This document shows, piece after piece, positions 62,925 through 64,000 of a stretch of DNA of 64,000 nucleotides. The notes below the pieces were generated by a model. That model was not told the DNA's origin, searched no databases, and worked only from the letters and a program-made list of their open reading frames with translations. Both the position numbers and the translations under genes were made by a program. The stretch is from Candidatus Obscuribacter sp. (GTDB lineage: Bacteria; Cyanobacteriota; Vampirovibrionia; Obscuribacterales; Obscuribacteraceae). Position 1 is the stretch's first letter, and each line of letters begins with the position of its first letter. The stretch is from the NCBI GenBank assembly GCA_021772095.1, contig JADYXR010000265.1, positions 1 through 64,000 on the forward strand, read 5' to 3'.

Positions 62925-64000
62925 ATGTCTGGATATGAAGATTTTGACGTGACCACAAAAGAATCTGCTGGTTCGAAAACACCCCAGGATCCAAAAGCAC
63001 TAGCAAGATTGCAAGACGATGCGAGAGTCGAAGAAGCAGGCAAGCTGCTGGATTGGAGCAAAAACAACATTGGTCGGTTTGACGTCAGTGGTGACAATCG
63101 TGTCAACCGCGGCGAAATCGATATGGGAATTAGAACATCAGGAAGTGCCGAAGACATCAACATGTTGGCATTGATGGAAAACAAATTTCCTCAGCTGAAA
63201 GGCAGACGTGACGCCATCTCCGTAGGAGATCTCGAAAAGTTTTACGGCAATGAAGTAAAGTCCGCGGAGAAAAACGAAGAAGTTCGCAGACAACAAGAGC
63301 TGAATGAAATTCGTCAAGCAAACAGCCGTGACTTGATGTCACCAATGCTTGCGACACCTTATGGCAACCCGAACGGCTCACTTTTCCGCGTACTCGATAC
63401 GATGCGCGATCGCAAACCAGATGATGAAATCAGCAAACGCGATTTGCAAAAATATATGGATGATTATTCGCGCCGCGTACGCACAGGCGACACAAATTCC
63501 GGACAGTTCAACCCACAAACACGAGACTACGTCGAGAACTTGCTCAACAACTGGGACAGATCCGACGTAAAAAGATTGCGTGGAACATGGAAAGATGTCG
63601 ACGATCGTGAGCACACAAATAGCTCGATCACGGCCGATAGTTTACGCAAAGCCGGCGGTTTGTCTAACAACCAAACAGTATTCTCACCTTTCGTGAATCC
63701 GACTCTGGAAGCGCGTCGCGAAGCTCCAACAGTTCGCGCCGAGATGGCAAAAGAACTGACCCCACCCGTGCACATGAAACAGTTCGAAGCCGATCCGCGC
63801 CTGACCGATAAAACTGCTCGTGACGCTGAAGCGAAACGAATCGCTGACGCCAAGGGCTTAAGCGACTGGGGACGCAATAACCTTCCGCGCTACGACATCA
63901 CCGGTGACAAAGCAGTAAATCGGGGCGAAGTAGATTTAGGAATTCGCACCACCAAAGAACCAGAAAGTCTATCACGCCTTTCCCAGCTGGAAAGCGAATT
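62925..64000 (+). CDS. EF-hand repeat protein, 3' end off the window
   Basis: Starts at ATG 62925 after TAGGAGAGACAATA and is open to the window end (358+ residues). Two canonical calcium-binding EF loops are visible: residues 53-64 (DVSGDNRVNRGE) and 324-335 (DITGDKAVNRGE). They are embedded in a ~35-residue repeated block, WxxNNxxRFDxxGDxxVNRGExDxGIRT, spaced about 271 residues apart, so the protein seems built of long repeats. No N-terminal signal peptide. Very hydrophilic. A calcium-dependent structural or surface role is possible. Confidence 0.75.
   Translation, partial: MSGYEDFDVTTKESAGSKTPQDPKALARLQDDARVEEAGKLLDWSKNNIGRFDVSGDNRVNRGEIDMGIRTSGSAEDINMLALMENKFPQLKGRRDAISVGDLEKFYGNEVKSAEKNEEVRRQQELNEIRQANSRDLMSPMLATPYGNPNGSLFRVLDTMRDRKPDDEISKRDLQKYMDDYSRRVRTGDTNSGQFNPQTRDYVENLLNNWDRSDVKRLRGTWKDVDDREHTNSSITADSLRKAGGLSNNQTVFSPFVNPTLEARREAPTVRAEMAKELTPPVHMKQFEADPRLTDKTARDAEAKRIADAKGLSDWGRNNLPRYDITGDKAVNRGEVDLGIRTTKEPESLSRLSQLESE

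Overview
The window (about 49% GC by eye) looks like a chromosomal stretch from a diderm, heterotrophic bacterium. A partial division/cell-wall cluster (murD-ftsW-murG), an RlpA homologue, C5-pathway heme genes (hemA, hemC, hemD, hemB), a Tad/Flp-type pilin and TadE/TadG-like proteins, very long TPR proteins and many short-leader GTG/TTG starts are together compatible with a non-photosynthetic cyanobacterial relative (Melainabacteria, Obscuribacterales type). That placement is inference from gene content, not a phylogeny.

Layout. 1-2.7 kb: an edge-truncated Glu/Ala-rich protein ending in a perfect 57-bp fold-back at the window edge, an unassigned 0.8-kb gap, and two small hypothetical genes. 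2.7-6.4 kb (minus strand): murD-ftsW-murG. 6.7-15.3 kb: a secreted TPR protein, yebC, an rlpA-like gene, gltX, cysS and tRNA-Ser(CGA). 15.5-25.5 kb: a secreted SRPBCC protein, a lipid kinase, a DHH-CBS-CBS-nucleotidyltransferase fusion, an NfeD-like/flotillin pair, a small NTPase, an orphan AbiEi-type antitoxin-like gene and a BtuF-like binding protein. 25.6-27.8 kb: a three-gene TadE/TadG-like operon. 28.1-35.4 kb: hemA-hemC-hemD, then a lone receiver and an HPt-REC-REC-GGDEF protein, then hemB. 35.4-41.4 kb: a methyltransferase remnant, the SRP RNA, a MshEN-like mini protein, a degenerate sensor kinase, a TPR protein, an SPL-like radical SAM protein and an Flp pilin. 41.5-51.3 kb: fused 5-oxoprolinase, a giant kinase-like helical-repeat protein and a multi-pass membrane protein. 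51.3-58 kb: a degenerate GGDEF protein, a hypothetical protein and two translationally coupled sensor kinases. 58-64 kb: YceI, two very small genes, a NemR/AcuR-like TetR regulator, a TPR protein and an EF-hand repeat protein running off the window.

Two observations stand out. First, a dispersed 27-bp imperfect palindrome with invariant length, GTCAGAAWW-N9-TTTTMTGAC, occurs in at least 23 clear copies plus four degenerate ones. All lie in gaps between genes (one overlaps a stop codon), mostly at 3' ends of transcription units, in both orientations. Two copies 32 kb apart are identical. Second, the coupled kinases at 53.6-58 kb have complementary defects: the first has an intact ATP-binding domain but Arg in place of the phospho-acceptor His, and the second keeps the His but has a wrecked ATP-binding domain. 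This suggests an obligate trans-phosphorylating pair. A third sensor (36.4-38.8 kb) has lost both centres.

A 15-bp operator-like sequence (core CGACCGGTCTA) occurs three times within 560 bp around the TetR gene and its small neighbours, which suggests a compact self-regulated stress locus next to yceI.
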